64,000 nucleotides of DNA from Tenacibaculum gallaicum (GCF_003387615.1 NZ_QUNS01000005.1:1-64000), one strand, 5' to 3'; shown: positions 1 through 7,970, counted from the stretch's first letter. Notes: generated from the letters alone by a model not told the origin. Program-made: numbers and translations.

Positions 1-87
1 TATTATTATAATCAAGAAAGACCACACCAAAGTTTAAATGGTGTGCCTCCTAATATTTTTAACCAAAATTGTCAACGAATTAGTTAA
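1..87 (+). pseudogene. 3' end of IS3-family-type transposase (integrase core), cut by window edge
   Basis: Reading frame 1 is open from the first base to a TAA at 85-87. It ends with the motif YNQERPHQSLNGVPP, which is characteristic of the C-terminal end of IS3/IS481-type integrase-core (rve) transposases. Only 28 residues lie in the window, so I cannot tell whether the element is intact upstream. The stop overlaps the last bases of the convergent PNPOx-like gene by 8 nt. A mobile element at this border fits the accessory character of the first 6 kb. Confidence 0.75.
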
Positions 88-562
88 CCTTTACAATTTC
101 TACTACTAGAGTTCGTTCTAACTCTTCCGGTTTCATAGGTCTAACACCATCCCAACGTCCCTTCATCATATATTCCATAAAACAATATAAAGCAGCTTCT
201 TTTTCTTTAGGTTTTTCTATTTTTTTTACTGAACCAAATAATGTAGCTGAACGATAATTTACTGAATGATGTAACCCTGAACGGGCTAACACTAAGGCAT
301 CTAAATGCATAACAGTCATACTCATCTGTCCAACTTCTAAAAGTGATAATAACATTCTATTTGCTTGTGAACTATGTAAGTAAACTTTATTATCTTTTCT
401 TCCGTAAGCCATAGGTAAGGAAATAGCTTTCCCTTCATATGTGAAGCTTACAAAACCAATAAATCCTGCATCTAAAATAGTGTTGATTTTTTCAACATCA
501 TACACAGCTCTTTTTTGGCCTCTTTTAACTCTATTAAGTTTTGACTTTTGGTACTCATTCAT
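80..562 (-). CDS. Pyridoxamine 5'-phosphate oxidase-like FMN-binding split-barrel protein
   Basis: This 160-residue protein matches the Pyridox_ox_2 pattern: an N-terminal R-x-x-K-R-A-x-Y-D, then LPMAYGRKD, an LYLH-like strand (VYLHSS) followed by ANRMLLSL, and the late motif HHSVNYRSATLFG. Relatives bind FMN or F420 and are often called nitroimidazole-resistance-like; the substrate here is unknown. It is the last gene of a four-gene minus-strand operon (DinB, PaiB-like, DUF1272, this gene) with 3-nt or shorter spacing to the DUF1272 gene. The divergent MocR/PdxR-type regulator suggests a link to PLP or vitamin B6, by inference. The 3' end abuts the transposase remnant. Confidence 0.8.
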   Translation of the reverse strand: MNEYQKSKLNRVKRGQKRAVYDVEKINTILDAGFIGFVSFTYEGKAISLPMAYGRKDNKVYLHSSQANRMLLSLLEVGQMSMTVMHLDALVLARSGLHHSVNYRSATLFGSVKKIEKPKEKEAALYCFMEYMMKGRWDGVRPMKPEELERTLVVEIVKVN

Positions 563-565
563 AAC

Positions 566-856
566 TTATCTGTTTTCGGGTAAAACATCTATAAATTTTA
601 AACGCTTTTCTTTTGCTTTACCAATATTCTTAGGGTCATAAACCCTTTTTAAAGATGCTGGATTATTAGCTATGTATTTTTTTGGTCTGATTGGTCTAGG
701 AGCAAAATTTCCTGAGCATGTTGGACATACATTTTCGAACAGGTTTATAGCACAATCTTTACAATAAGTACATTCAAAAGTACAAATCATTGCTTCAGTA
801 GAAGTATTGGGTAAATCTTTACCACAATGTTCACAATTTGGTCTGATCTCTAACAT
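566..856 (-). CDS. DUF1272 small cysteine-rich protein
   Basis: This 96-residue protein starts MLEIRPNCEHCGKDLP and has a dense set of Cys pairs in its first half (NCEHC, CTFECTYCKDC, NVCPTC), followed by FAPRPIRP. This is the signature of the DUF1272 family, whose members probably bind zinc but have no known function. The family core is about 60 residues; this copy has a basic C-terminal extension. It sits inside the operon: the PaiB-like gene's stop ends directly before this gene's start codon, and the PNPOx-like gene follows 3 nt after it. Confidence 0.85.
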   Translation of the reverse strand: MLEIRPNCEHCGKDLPNTSTEAMICTFECTYCKDCAINLFENVCPTCSGNFAPRPIRPKKYIANNPASLKRVYDPKNIGKAKEKRLKFIDVLPENR

Positions 857-1471
857 TTATAAATTATTTTTTGATTTAATATATTTAGCTAACTCTTTTT
901 CAGTTCCTATTTCACTGTTCTCTAAATGTTCAGCTATTCTTCCTATTTCTGCTTCTTTTCTATTTTGACTTAATTTTTGTTGTCCTTGTAACTCAGTTAC
1001 TTCTAATTCAAAAGCAGTAATTCCTCTTAACATACCTTTTTTATAGTTCTCAGGTAAATTATTCCATTGTTTTTGATAATCTTTCTCATAGAAGTTTATC
1101 ATTTCTTTAATAGCTTCTAATTTCTGAACCTCATTATGAAGAATATTTGCTTTACCATAAGCATGCACAGAAATATAGTCCCAAGTAGGAACGTTTTTCT
1201 TTTTCTCATAATGAGAAGGTGAAATATAAGCGTGTGGTTCAGTAAAAATAACCAGCGAAGTATTGTTTTCTATATGATTTACTTGTTCGTTAGTTGCTCC
1301 AAAATGACCTGAAAGAACTAATTTATTTGAATTTTCTTTGATAACAAAAGGTAATTGAGTTGCAATTGGAACATTACCTTTATTAGTCACAATTGTAGCG
1401 AAGCTATACTTTTTCATAAAAGCAATTTTCTCCTTTTTATCATCAAACTTAAACATTGGAGGTATGTGCAT
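857..1471 (-). CDS. PaiB-like FMN-binding protein
   Basis: The 204-residue protein begins with the family motif MHIPPMFKFDDKKEKIAFMKKYSFATIV and has the FMN-binding split-barrel fold expected for PaiB (protease synthase/sporulation PAI 2) relatives. Visible family motifs include LSGHFGATNEQ, the TEPHAYISPSHYE stretch and VPTWDYISVHAYG. PaiB was first described in Bacillus as a negative regulator, but most homologues are annotated as FMN-binding proteins of unknown substrate. It belongs to the same operon as the DUF1272 and PNPOx-like genes, giving two split-barrel flavoproteins under one MocR-type regulator. Confidence 0.85.
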   Translation of the reverse strand: MHIPPMFKFDDKKEKIAFMKKYSFATIVTNKGNVPIATQLPFVIKENSNKLVLSGHFGATNEQVNHIENNTSLVIFTEPHAYISPSHYEKKKNVPTWDYISVHAYGKANILHNEVQKLEAIKEMINFYEKDYQKQWNNLPENYKKGMLRGITAFELEVTELQGQQKLSQNRKEAEIGRIAEHLENSEIGTEKELAKYIKSKNNL

Positions 1472-1490
1472 TTTTATTATTGTTTTTATG

Positions 1491-2030
1491 TTAAAAAGTA
1501 CCTTGTTGGAATTGTAAATAACGTTCTTTAATAATATCCATATGCCAAATACTATGACCTATTAAAATAAAAGCACAAGCTCTAACTGAAATGGGAGAGT
1601 TATTAGTCACTCCCATATTATTAAAACTTTTTGTAGGAATGCTATTTATTAAGTTTATAGAATATAAACGTGTTATTTCAAATTCTTTTAAAAGTTCTGC
1701 TAAACTTTTATTATTAACTCCTGAAGGTTTTATATAAGAACCTTGATCAAAACCATGTGATGGGGTTTTATCTTGTCTAGCAATTCGTAACATGCGATAC
1801 ATAAAGATACGTTCAGTGTCAATTATATGCTGTAATATTTCTTTAATATTCCATTTTTCAGGTAAATAACGATAGGGTAATTTTTCTTCAGGAATGGAGT
1901 TAAAAAATTCAATCAGCAAATCTTTATTCTCTACAATTCCTTTTTTTAGAATTGTTTCATTAGGTATTTTCGATATATAACCAGCATAATATTCACCGTA
2001 TTCTGTTGGTTGTAATTCTTGTTTTTTCAT
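1491..2030 (-). CDS. DinB-family four-helix protein
   Basis: This 179-residue protein fits the DinB/YfiT metal-binding four-helix family. The helices carry histidines expected for the metal triad (EILQHIIDTERIFMYR in the N-terminal half and FILIGHSIWHMDII near the C terminus). Many members are thiol S-transferase-like or of unknown function. It is the first gene of the minus-strand operon; a TACATTTG -7 element lies 22 bp upstream of its ATG. Its start is 83 bp from the divergent MocR-type regulator, which probably controls it. Confidence 0.8.
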   Translation of the reverse strand: MKKQELQPTEYGEYYAGYISKIPNETILKKGIVENKDLLIEFFNSIPEEKLPYRYLPEKWNIKEILQHIIDTERIFMYRMLRIARQDKTPSHGFDQGSYIKPSGVNNKSLAELLKEFEITRLYSINLINSIPTKSFNNMGVTNNSPISVRACAFILIGHSIWHMDIIKERYLQFQQGTF

Positions 2031-2051
2031 TGTTTATATTATTTAGATATT

Positions 2052-2059
2052 CAAATGTA
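2052..2059 (-). promoter_or_regulatory. -7 promoter element of the DinB/PaiB/DUF1272/PNPOx operon
   Basis: On the minus strand the octamer TACATTTG is an exact match to the Bacteroidota TAnnTTTG element. It lies 22 bp upstream of the DinB start. I do not see a clear TTG -33 box, which would fit an activator-dependent promoter. Confidence 0.6.
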
Positions 2060-2068
2060 TTATATTTA

Positions 2069-2114
2069 TGGTCTATTTTGTTAATCCAGATTTTAAATAA
2101 TTAATAGTCCAGAT
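2069..2114. promoter_or_regulatory. Probable MocR-type regulator binding site (direct plus inverted repeat)
   Basis: Between the divergent operons lie TAATCCAGAT (2082-2091) and TAGTCCAGAT (2105-2114), a direct repeat at 23-bp spacing. TGGTCTATT at 2069-2077 is an inverted partner of AATAGTCCA. MocR/PdxR regulators typically bind such direct repeats near their own start. The second repeat runs into the regulator's start codon, which would fit autoregulation. The binding role is inferred. Confidence 0.5.
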
Positions 2115-3609
2115 GTTTCCTTATAAAACTTCATTAAAACTTAGTAAGTGCCTTAAAGAACCTTTATACTTACAGTTAGCAAATCAATTTATTTTATTAA
2201 TCCGAGAAGGGAAGTTACTACCAGGAACAAAGCTAGTAGGCTCAAGAACTTTGGCTGATTTACTAAAAGTACATAGAAAAACTATTGTTGCTTGTTATGA
2301 AGAATTGTTACTACAAGGTTGGGTAGAAAGTATTCCTAAAAAGGGAACCTTTGTAAATAAGAACTTACCTTTAATTCAAAAAATAGCATTGGTAGATGTA
2401 ACTAAAACTTCTAAAAAACAAAATTCAGGGTTCAGTTTTTATGAAAATGAAAATCTATTAAAGAAAAATGCAGAGAAAAGAGAAGGGGTTATGTATATTA
2501 ATGATGGTACATCAGATACAAGACTCACCCCAACAGAAGAAATTGCAAGGATTTATAGAAAATTAGCTTCCAAAAAGAATATTCATACTTTTTTAGATTA
2601 TAATTCTACAAAAGGAAATATAAAGTTACGAGAAGTATTAGCTACGTATTTAAATAATTCTCGAGGGTTAAAAATAACAAAAGAAAACATTTTAATTACC
2701 AGAGGCAGTCAGATGGGAATGTGGTTGTCTTCTCAACTACTCTTAAAAGAAAACGATATTGTAGTTGTTGGAGAAACAAACTATTCTTCTGCTGATATAA
2801 CTTTTCAATATCAAAAAGCACAAATTAAAAGAGCTTCAGTTGATGAGAATGGTCTTGTAATAGATCAAATTGAAAAATTATGTAAAAAACAACCTGTAAA
2901 GGCAGTTTATGTTACCTCACACCATCATCATCCTACAACTGTTACTTTATCTGCTGAAAGGAGAATTCATTTATTAAATCTAGCTCGGAAATACAGTTTT
3001 GCAATTATTGAAGATGATTATGATTATGATTTTAATTATGATCATGCTCCTATTTTACCATTAGCGAGCCATGATACTTGTGGAAATGTAATTTATATAG
3101 GTTCCGTTTGTAAAACTGTAGCTCCTGTTTTTAGGATTGGGTATTTAGTAGCTTCTGAAGACTTTGTAAATGAAGCAGCTAAACTAAGAGGTTATATTGA
3201 TAGGCAAGGAGATGCTTTACTTGAGCTAACTTTTGCAGAGTTTATTAAATCAGGTGATTTAGATAGGCACATACGTAAATTAATGAAAATATATTTACAG
3301 CGCAGAGACTTGTTTTGTAAATTATTAAAAGAAGAATTAGGAGGTTATTTTCAGTTTAATATTCCTAAAGGAGGAATGGCTATTTGGGGTTATTTAAACA
3401 AAGAATATTCTTGGTATGAAGTTTCAAAAGAAGCCAGAAAATATCAACTTGAAATAGGAGAGTGGCAGCGTTATGATTTGGCAAATAAAAAACATAATGC
3501 AATCCGAATTGGTTTTGCTAGTTATAATGAGGAAGAAATAAAGTTATTAGTTGACAAGCTGAAACGAACATTTAAGAGCATAAAAAAAGTGCCTATTAAG
3601 CACTTTTAA
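2113..3609 (+). CDS. MocR/PdxR-type regulator (GntR HTH fused to aminotransferase domain)
   Basis: Residues 15-82 form a GntR-type winged helix (PLYLQLANQF ... SRTLADLLKVHRKTIVACYEEL ... GTFV). Residues from about 130 to 480 form a fold-type I aminotransferase domain. The PLP Schiff-base lysine is expected at K334 in the motif YIGSVCKTVAP, and the EDDYDYDFNY motif precedes it. At 498 residues it has the usual family length. Such proteins sense PLP or an amino-acid adduct and control vitamin B6, GABA or related genes. Here it faces a divergent operon with two FMN split-barrel proteins, the likely target. Confidence 0.9.
   Translation: MFPYKTSLKLSKCLKEPLYLQLANQFILLIREGKLLPGTKLVGSRTLADLLKVHRKTIVACYEELLLQGWVESIPKKGTFVNKNLPLIQKIALVDVTKTSKKQNSGFSFYENENLLKKNAEKREGVMYINDGTSDTRLTPTEEIARIYRKLASKKNIHTFLDYNSTKGNIKLREVLATYLNNSRGLKITKENILITRGSQMGMWLSSQLLLKENDIVVVGETNYSSADITFQYQKAQIKRASVDENGLVIDQIEKLCKKQPVKAVYVTSHHHHPTTVTLSAERRIHLLNLARKYSFAIIEDDYDYDFNYDHAPILPLASHDTCGNVIYIGSVCKTVAPVFRIGYLVASEDFVNEAAKLRGYIDRQGDALLELTFAEFIKSGDLDRHIRKLMKIYLQRRDLFCKLLKEELGGYFQFNIPKGGMAIWGYLNKEYSWYEVSKEARKYQLEIGEWQRYDLANKKHNAIRIGFASYNEEEIKLLVDKLKRTFKSIKKVPIKHF
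3585..3607. terminator. Bidirectional terminator hairpin
   Basis: An 8-bp stem, AAAAGTGC paired with GCACTTTT around a 7-nt loop, overlaps the stop codon of the MocR-type gene and the stop of the convergent 63-residue gene. A/T runs on both sides of the stem can serve as U-tracts in either direction. Confidence 0.7.
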
Positions 3610-3797
3610 AACATATCTTTTACTAAATCATTCATACTGTCATATTCTTTGAATAAGAATCCGAAAAAGTCTTTTCCTTTCTTTTTTTCGGATTTTAATT
3701 CCCCTTCAGAAAACCTAAACTTACGAAACTCTTTTAAGGTTTGGTTAAGGTGTTTTTTTAAGGGTTTATCTATATGTAAATGATTCGAGTTTTTCAC
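3606..3797 (-). CDS. Small basic hypothetical protein
   Basis: This 63-residue, lysine-rich protein has no motif I recognise. It is convergent with the MocR-type gene (4-nt overlap) and only 11 nt downstream of the second Roadblock-like gene, in the same direction, so it may be the last gene of that operon. The sequence is charged and lacks a membrane segment or signal peptide. It could be a real small protein or a chance frame. Confidence 0.5.
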   Translation of the reverse strand: MKNSNHLHIDKPLKKHLNQTLKEFRKFRFSEGELKSEKKKGKDFFGFLFKEYDSMNDLVKDMF

Positions 3798-3808
3798 AGT
3801 TATATTTT

Positions 3809-4183
3809 TTATAAAGCATTATTTAACTCTACTTTATACTTGTTTAATAAAGCTTTTGTAATACCTAGGTTAGCTTCTTTTGAATCTACAGCTAAGTAAA
3901 CAAAATAAGTACCACTAGGGGCAATATTGATAATATGTACTTGACTAGATAAAGTAATTGTAATGTCTTTAATTTCTTCATTTAACCCTAATGCATCGAT
4001 AGCTTTTAATTTAGCTTTAACAACTCCTAAATTGTAAGCTGATGCTAAGTTTGGGTCAAAATCTGGATTCACTGTAAAAGAATCATACGACTCTCCAGAA
4101 CCAACATCAGTTATTGAAACAGCAATAAACCCTGGAACATTACTCTTTAAATTTTCGATAAAATCATTTAAAATTTCTTTCAT
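3809..4183 (-). CDS. Roadblock/LC7-like protein, copy 1b
   Basis: This 124-residue protein has a Roadblock/LC7-like pattern: an N-terminal helix, then VPGFIAVSITDVGSGESY, a helix, the strand VHIINIAPSGTYFVYLAVDS and the final helix EANLGITKALLNKYK. It is clearly paralogous to the protein at 5089-5463 (shared PGxIAxSxxxxxSGES, DPxLAxAYN, KAIDxLGL, APSG/SPSGxYFxYLAVDS). Roadblock proteins often dimerise and act as GTPase partners such as MglB. No MglA-like GTPase is visible in the window. It is the second gene of a pair with the shorter protein at 4229-4558. Confidence 0.6.
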   Translation of the reverse strand: MKEILNDFIENLKSNVPGFIAVSITDVGSGESYDSFTVNPDFDPNLASAYNLGVVKAKLKAIDALGLNEEIKDITITLSSQVHIINIAPSGTYFVYLAVDSKEANLGITKALLNKYKVELNNAL

Positions 4184-4228
4184 TGTAAAATAGTTATTAT
4201 AATAATTAATAAAAAAAGACTAGGTATT

Positions 4229-4558
4229 TTATTGAAGGGTTACTTTTTTAAGGGTTAGTTTTATCATGGCAGCTTTAGAAACATCATCTGCTAATAAGCA
4301 AACAATATGATTCCTGTCATATTTATTGATAATTACTAATCCTTCTTTTGAAGTTAAAACTAATTGGTCAAGGCTTTCAGAATCTAAAGTATCTTGAAAA
4401 AATTCATGAGTCATTGTAACGATGACGTTTGCCATTGCTGCAATATTGTTTTCTTTAGAAATATTGTAAGAATCAATAACTTGTCCCTCAGAATTAAAAA
4501 CAAGTCCTTTGTCTGCTTCAGACTCTTCTATTAATGTTTGTAAGCTTACTTCCCCCAT
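4229..4558 (-). CDS. Roadblock/LC7-like protein, copy 1a
   Basis: This 109-residue protein has a compact alpha/beta pattern compatible with a short Roadblock domain: KGLVFNSEGQVIDSY, a helix, then LDQLVLTSKEGLVIINKYDRNHIVCLLADD and a final helix. It resembles the 112-residue protein at 5496-5834 in length, layout and the matching strand near the C terminus (HIVCLLADD versus YVLCFLADK). It precedes the 124-residue partner by 45 nt. Assignment to Roadblock/LC7 is by pattern only; a profile search would decide. Confidence 0.5.
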   Translation of the reverse strand: MGEVSLQTLIEESEADKGLVFNSEGQVIDSYNISKENNIAAMANVIVTMTHEFFQDTLDSESLDQLVLTSKEGLVIINKYDRNHIVCLLADDVSKAAMIKLTLKKVTLQ

Positions 4559-4641
4559 TTAAGTTTAAACACTTTGTAATATTATTTGTTTTCTTTTGTT
4601 TCCCCTTTTTGTTTAAGACACTATTTTTTTAGAAAGGGTCA

Positions 4642-4649
4642 CAAAAATA
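4642..4649 (-). promoter_or_regulatory. -7 promoter element for Roadblock-like pair 1
   Basis: TATTTTTG on the minus strand matches TAnnTTTG exactly. It lies 84 bp upstream of the start at 4558, in the gap between the two Roadblock cassettes. Confidence 0.55.
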
Positions 4650-4818
4650 CTACCTTATTTTTTTATTTTTTTTCACAACCATTGCTTTGTGATTTTTTTA
4701 ACAGTTTTATAAGCGTAATAAACAATAGGTTAGTGATTAAAATAGGTTAAATAAAGAAGTAGGAAAGGAGAATAATCTGTTTCTGTAGAAATAAACAAAA
4801 GATATTATATAAACAAAG

Positions 4819-4842
4819 AAGACTAGATAAAAATCTAGTCTT
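4819..4842 (-). terminator. Terminator after Roadblock-like cassette 2
   Basis: A 9-bp stem AAGACTAGA/TCTAGTCTT with a 6-nt loop lies 8 nt downstream of the 83-residue gene's stop on the minus strand. It is followed in that direction by CTTTGTTT. Confidence 0.7.
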
Positions 4843-4850
4843 CCTTATGG

Positions 4851-5102
4851 TTAATCATCTTTCGGTTTTTGCTTTTTGAACTTAACTAAATCGAGAACAT
4901 TCTCAAATCTAGGCTCAAAAAAGAAATCATAAACAGCGTTTTTTAAGTCGTTAACATTGTTAATGTTAGTTCCATTATAATCGATAATTGATTCATCTAA
5001 CAAGACTTTAGTCTTATATTCATTTTGAAAAAAGCTTATATATTTTTGAAACTCACTATCGATACTTATTTTTTTTATATCAATAGCTTTATAAGACATC
5101 AT
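4851..5102 (-). CDS. Hypothetical protein of the Roadblock cassette
   Basis: The 83-residue protein overlaps the end of the upstream Roadblock-like gene (5089-5463) by 14 nt, which implies translational coupling. It has no recognised domain; the middle is rich in Asp/Asn and the C terminus is basic (KFKKQKPKDD). No signal peptide or membrane segment is visible. It is absent from the other Roadblock cassette, so it is specific to this copy. A terminator follows its stop. Confidence 0.6.
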   Translation of the reverse strand: MMSYKAIDIKKISIDSEFQKYISFFQNEYKTKVLLDESIIDYNGTNINNVNDLKNAVYDFFFEPRFENVLDLVKFKKQKPKDD

Positions 5103-5463
5103 TTAATTCTTTTTTGTACTTTTTGAGCATTGTTCTTGTTAAAGCTAAATTAGCTCTGTTGGAATCAACAGCCAGATAGATAAAATACTCTCCACTTGGA
5201 GACATATCAACAACATGAATATGATTATCAAGTTTAAAATGAATATCATTAATGTTTTCTTTTAGACCTAAAGTGTCTATAGCTTTTCGTTTGGCGTTTA
5301 TAATTTCTACATTATAAGCACACGCTAAAGCAGGATCAAAATTTGAATCAGCAGAATCAGAAGCTAAAGATTCGCCCGAGGCTATTTCAGCTACACTAAT
5401 TGCAATATACCCAGGTATATTTTCTTTTACATTTTGAACTAAGTTGGTTAGGATTTTTTCCAT
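5089..5463 (-). CDS. Roadblock/LC7-like protein, copy 2b
   Basis: This 124-residue paralogue of the protein at 3809-4183 has identical length and the same sequence blocks (IPGYIAISVAEIASGES, DPALACAYN, KAIDTLGLKE, MSPSGEYFIYLAVDSNRANLALTR). The pattern fits a Roadblock/LC7 domain spanning nearly the whole chain. It lies 32 nt downstream of the 112-residue gene and overlaps the 83-residue gene by 14 nt. Its probable role is a dimeric scaffold or GTPase partner, unproven here. Confidence 0.6.
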   Translation of the reverse strand: MEKILTNLVQNVKENIPGYIAISVAEIASGESLASDSADSNFDPALACAYNVEIINAKRKAIDTLGLKENINDIHFKLDNHIHVVDMSPSGEYFIYLAVDSNRANLALTRTMLKKYKKELNDVL

Positions 5464-5495
5464 AAATTCCGGGGGGTTAGGTTAGGTAATAATTA

Positions 5496-5834
5496 TTAAA
5501 TATTAATTGTATTTGTCTCTTTTTTAAACATTAAATTTAAAAGACCTATGTTCGTGTTTTTATCAGCTAAGAAACAGAGCACATATTCTTTATATTTAAA
5601 TAGTAAAATGGCTTCTTTATCAGATTTTAAAATCATTTCATTTAATTCTGTTTTAAAAAAAAGATTAAAAAAATTGCTAGACATGTTAAAAACAACAGCA
5701 TCAAATGCTGCTATCTTATCTTTAATTTCCACTAAATCATTCTCATGAGGATAGAAGTCTACAATTTTACCCTCATTATCTATTAGGTAAATAGCTCTTG
5801 TTTTAGTCTCTATATGCAGTTTTTGTAAATCCAA
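5496..5834 (-). CDS. Roadblock/LC7-like protein, copy 2a
   Basis: This 112-residue protein is the first gene of the second cassette. It has the layout of the 109-residue protein at 4229-4558: AIYLIDNEGKIVDFYP, a helix, then LNEMILKSDKEAILLFKYKEYVLCFLADK and a short C-terminal helix. The start is a TTG codon (reading M-D-L-Q-K-L); no nearby ATG gives a full-length domain. The Roadblock assignment rests on pattern and on its pairing with the 124-residue protein. Confidence 0.5.
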   Translation of the reverse strand: MDLQKLHIETKTRAIYLIDNEGKIVDFYPHENDLVEIKDKIAAFDAVVFNMSSNFFNLFFKTELNEMILKSDKEAILLFKYKEYVLCFLADKNTNIGLLNLMFKKETNTINI

Positions 5835-6093
5835 TTTCTATATAACTTTTTTAGCTAATATAAACTTTTTATTACTCAAAAAAAACTTTAAACCGTGTTT
5901 TTATCAATAAAACACATTTTTTATGTTAAAAAAATAAATAAACAAAAACACTATAGTTTTATTGTTGAGTATAATATAATTACAGCTAATTGTGTTTTAT
6001 GTTCTAAAAATCTTGGTATTATAAAAATTAGCTAGAAAAATTAAGAAATCTACAAACTTAAATATTGGATAAGTATGTCTATATAAAAAAGTT

Positions 6094-6942
6094 TTATGCT
6101 TGAGCTCTAATCATTCGATCATTACCAAACAAGTCTTTACGAAGCTCAACTTTTGTAAAACCTTTACTTTTTAACATATCAACAGTTTCTTCACCTAAAT
6201 ATTGATTAATTTCAAAGAAAAGTAGTCCGGTTTTAGTTAAACTATTTTTAGCTAAATCGGCTATTTTTTTATAGAAAAGTAGCGGATTGTCATCTTCAAC
6301 AAACAAAGCCAAGTGTGGTTCGTTTTTTAATACATTATTCTTTATTTCAGTTTTTTCTAATTCACGTACATAGGGAGGGTTAGAAACAATAATATCAAAC
6401 TTGCCGCTTAACTCTTTAGCTTTTAAAATATCTTGATATATAAAAGAAACTTTAACATCATTTAATTCTGCATTTTTTTTAGCAACAGTCAAAGCCTTTT
6501 CAGAAACATCAATAGCACTTACGTTTACATCAGGAAGTTGTTTCTTTAGGCTAATAGGAATGCAGCCAGTTCCTGTCCCAATATCCAGAATAGATAATAG
6601 TTTTTGAGATTTCTCAATTTCTTTAATTACCCATTCAACCAATTCTTCGGTTTCAGGACGTGGAATAAGTGTGTTTTTATCAACATTAAAAGGAAGTCCA
6701 TAAAATTCTGTTTTTCCCAATATGTATTGGATAGGTTCTTCTTTTTTTAACCGAGCTAAAGCTTCATCTAACAACCTCTTTTTATCAGAAGGAACTTCAA
6801 AAGTAGGTTGAAGTGTAAAATCTATGCGTTGAAAACCTAAATATTCTTCTATTAATAGAAAGAAAAAAGTATTAATTTCTGTCTGAGGAAAAATTGAACT
6901 TAATTGTTCTGAAAAGTAAGATTTGTATTGTTTTAATAGCAT
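6094..6942 (-). CDS. prmC: Release factor glutamine N5-methyltransferase
   Basis: This enzyme methylates the GGQ glutamine of peptide-chain release factors RF1 and RF2 using S-adenosylmethionine. The 282-residue protein has the N-terminal helical RF-binding domain, the FYGLPFNVDKNTLIPRPETEELVEW linker, the SAM motif ILDIGTGTGCIPI and the catalytic NPPY at residues 188-191. The length is normal. The gene is 15 nt downstream of a GNAT gene on the same strand and probably cotranscribed with it. Confidence 0.95.
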   Translation of the reverse strand: MLLKQYKSYFSEQLSSIFPQTEINTFFFLLIEEYLGFQRIDFTLQPTFEVPSDKKRLLDEALARLKKEEPIQYILGKTEFYGLPFNVDKNTLIPRPETEELVEWVIKEIEKSQKLLSILDIGTGTGCIPISLKKQLPDVNVSAIDVSEKALTVAKKNAELNDVKVSFIYQDILKAKELSGKFDIIVSNPPYVRELEKTEIKNNVLKNEPHLALFVEDDNPLLFYKKIADLAKNSLTKTGLLFFEINQYLGEETVDMLKSKGFTKVELRKDLFGNDRMIRAQA

Positions 6943-6957
6943 TTCTATAAAGTGATT

Positions 6958-7449
6958 TTATAAATCTTTTAGCATCCACACATTACAAGAATAATGACCT
7001 GTGTTTCCTAATGGTTTTTCTAAGTCTATAAAACCATTTTTTCGATATAGTTTTGTTGCAGCTTTCATATATGGTAAGGTTTCTAAATAACATTGCTTAA
7101 AACCTTCTTCTTTAGCCTTGTTCAAACAGAAGTTGATTAGTTTGCTTCCTAAACCTTTACCTCTTGCTATAGGTAAAAAATACATTTTTTGAAATTCACA
7201 AACACTTCCTTCAGAGTTATCCAATTGAGCAAAACCTGCACCACCTACAACAATTCCTTTATGCTCAACAACAAAATACCCCGCTTTTTCTTTTTGATAG
7301 CTTTCATACATTTCATCAGTAGCTTTATCTTCGTAAGCAGTTCCTACTTTAGGAGCGTCAAGTTCGATTAATACTTCACGAATTACGGTAGCCATTTCGG
7401 CATTATCTTGTGGTTTTATTTCTCTAATAATAAAATCAGAAGGAGTCAT
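6958..7449 (-). CDS. GNAT-family N-acetyltransferase
   Basis: A 163-residue GCN5-type acetyltransferase. The acetyl-CoA loop is visible as PIARGKGLGSKLINFCLNKA, and the C-terminal strands CYLETLPYMKAATKLYRKNGF are typical of small-molecule acetyltransferases. I place the start at the ATG at 7449 (MTPSDFIIREIKPQDN). An upstream in-frame ATG at 7515 would add 22 residues unlike the family and would overlap the divergent lipoprotein gene. The substrate is unknown. prmC follows 15 nt downstream. Confidence 0.8.
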   Translation of the reverse strand: MTPSDFIIREIKPQDNAEMATVIREVLIELDAPKVGTAYEDKATDEMYESYQKEKAGYFVVEHKGIVVGGAGFAQLDNSEGSVCEFQKMYFLPIARGKGLGSKLINFCLNKAKEEGFKQCYLETLPYMKAATKLYRKNGFIDLEKPLGNTGHYSCNVWMLKDL

Positions 7450-7501
7450 AGGAATATAGTATTTTTGCAAGAGCAAAGTACCCAAAAAAACACGAGTTTT
7501 C

Positions 7502-7966
7502 ATGAGGAAAATCATTTATTTTTTACCTTTTTTATTGTTAATAGTTAGTTGCTCAGTAAAACAAAAACCAATCTTTTTAAAAGTAGATGATATAAAGCTT
7601 TTATCAGCTTCTACTGATACTGTTAGAATAGGTGCCAACGCTTATTTTGAAAACCCAAACGATATAGGTGGCAAAATAGCTACTGATGAGATAAAAGTAT
7701 TGATTGATCAAGTAGAAGTAGCACAAGTTTCTTCTGAAGAATTTAAAGTTCCTGCTCGTAAAGAATTTCATATTCCTTTAAAGGTAGTAATTCCTGCCAA
7801 AAAAGTCTTTGAAAATAATAAAAACGGAATTTTAGGAGGAATATTAAATTCGTTAATAAATCAGCGTTTAAGAGTTCATTTTAAAGGAGATTTAAAATAT
7901 AAAGTTTTAGGTTTTTCACATATATATCCTATTGATAAAGTAGAAGACTTAAAAATTAAATTTTAA
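7502..7966 (+). CDS. LEA type 2-like lipoprotein
   Basis: The 154-residue protein has a lipoprotein signal with lipobox LIVSC (lipidated Cys at position 17). An LEA14/LEA2-like beta-sandwich follows: IGANAYFENPNDIGGKIATDEIKVLID and the paired strands FHIPLKVVIP. It is probably anchored in the envelope, and its function is unknown. It is the first gene of a tight plus-strand operon with ribD, a HAD phosphatase, an EamA transporter and YigZ, with 4 nt to ribD. Confidence 0.75.
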   Translation: MRKIIYFLPFLLLIVSCSVKQKPIFLKVDDIKLLSASTDTVRIGANAYFENPNDIGGKIATDEIKVLIDQVEVAQVSSEEFKVPARKEFHIPLKVVIPAKKVFENNKNGILGGILNSLINQRLRVHFKGDLKYKVLGFSHIYPIDKVEDLKIKF

Positions 7967-7970
7967 AGCT

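Noticed and set aside
23..45. Inverted repeat CACACCA/TGGTGTG at the left edge as IS terminal repeat
   Set aside because: It lies inside the transposase coding frame, so it is more likely a coincidence than an element end.
7450..7515. Longer N terminus of the GNAT protein
   Set aside because: It overlaps the divergent lipoprotein gene and its promoter region; the domain begins at MTPSDFIIRE.
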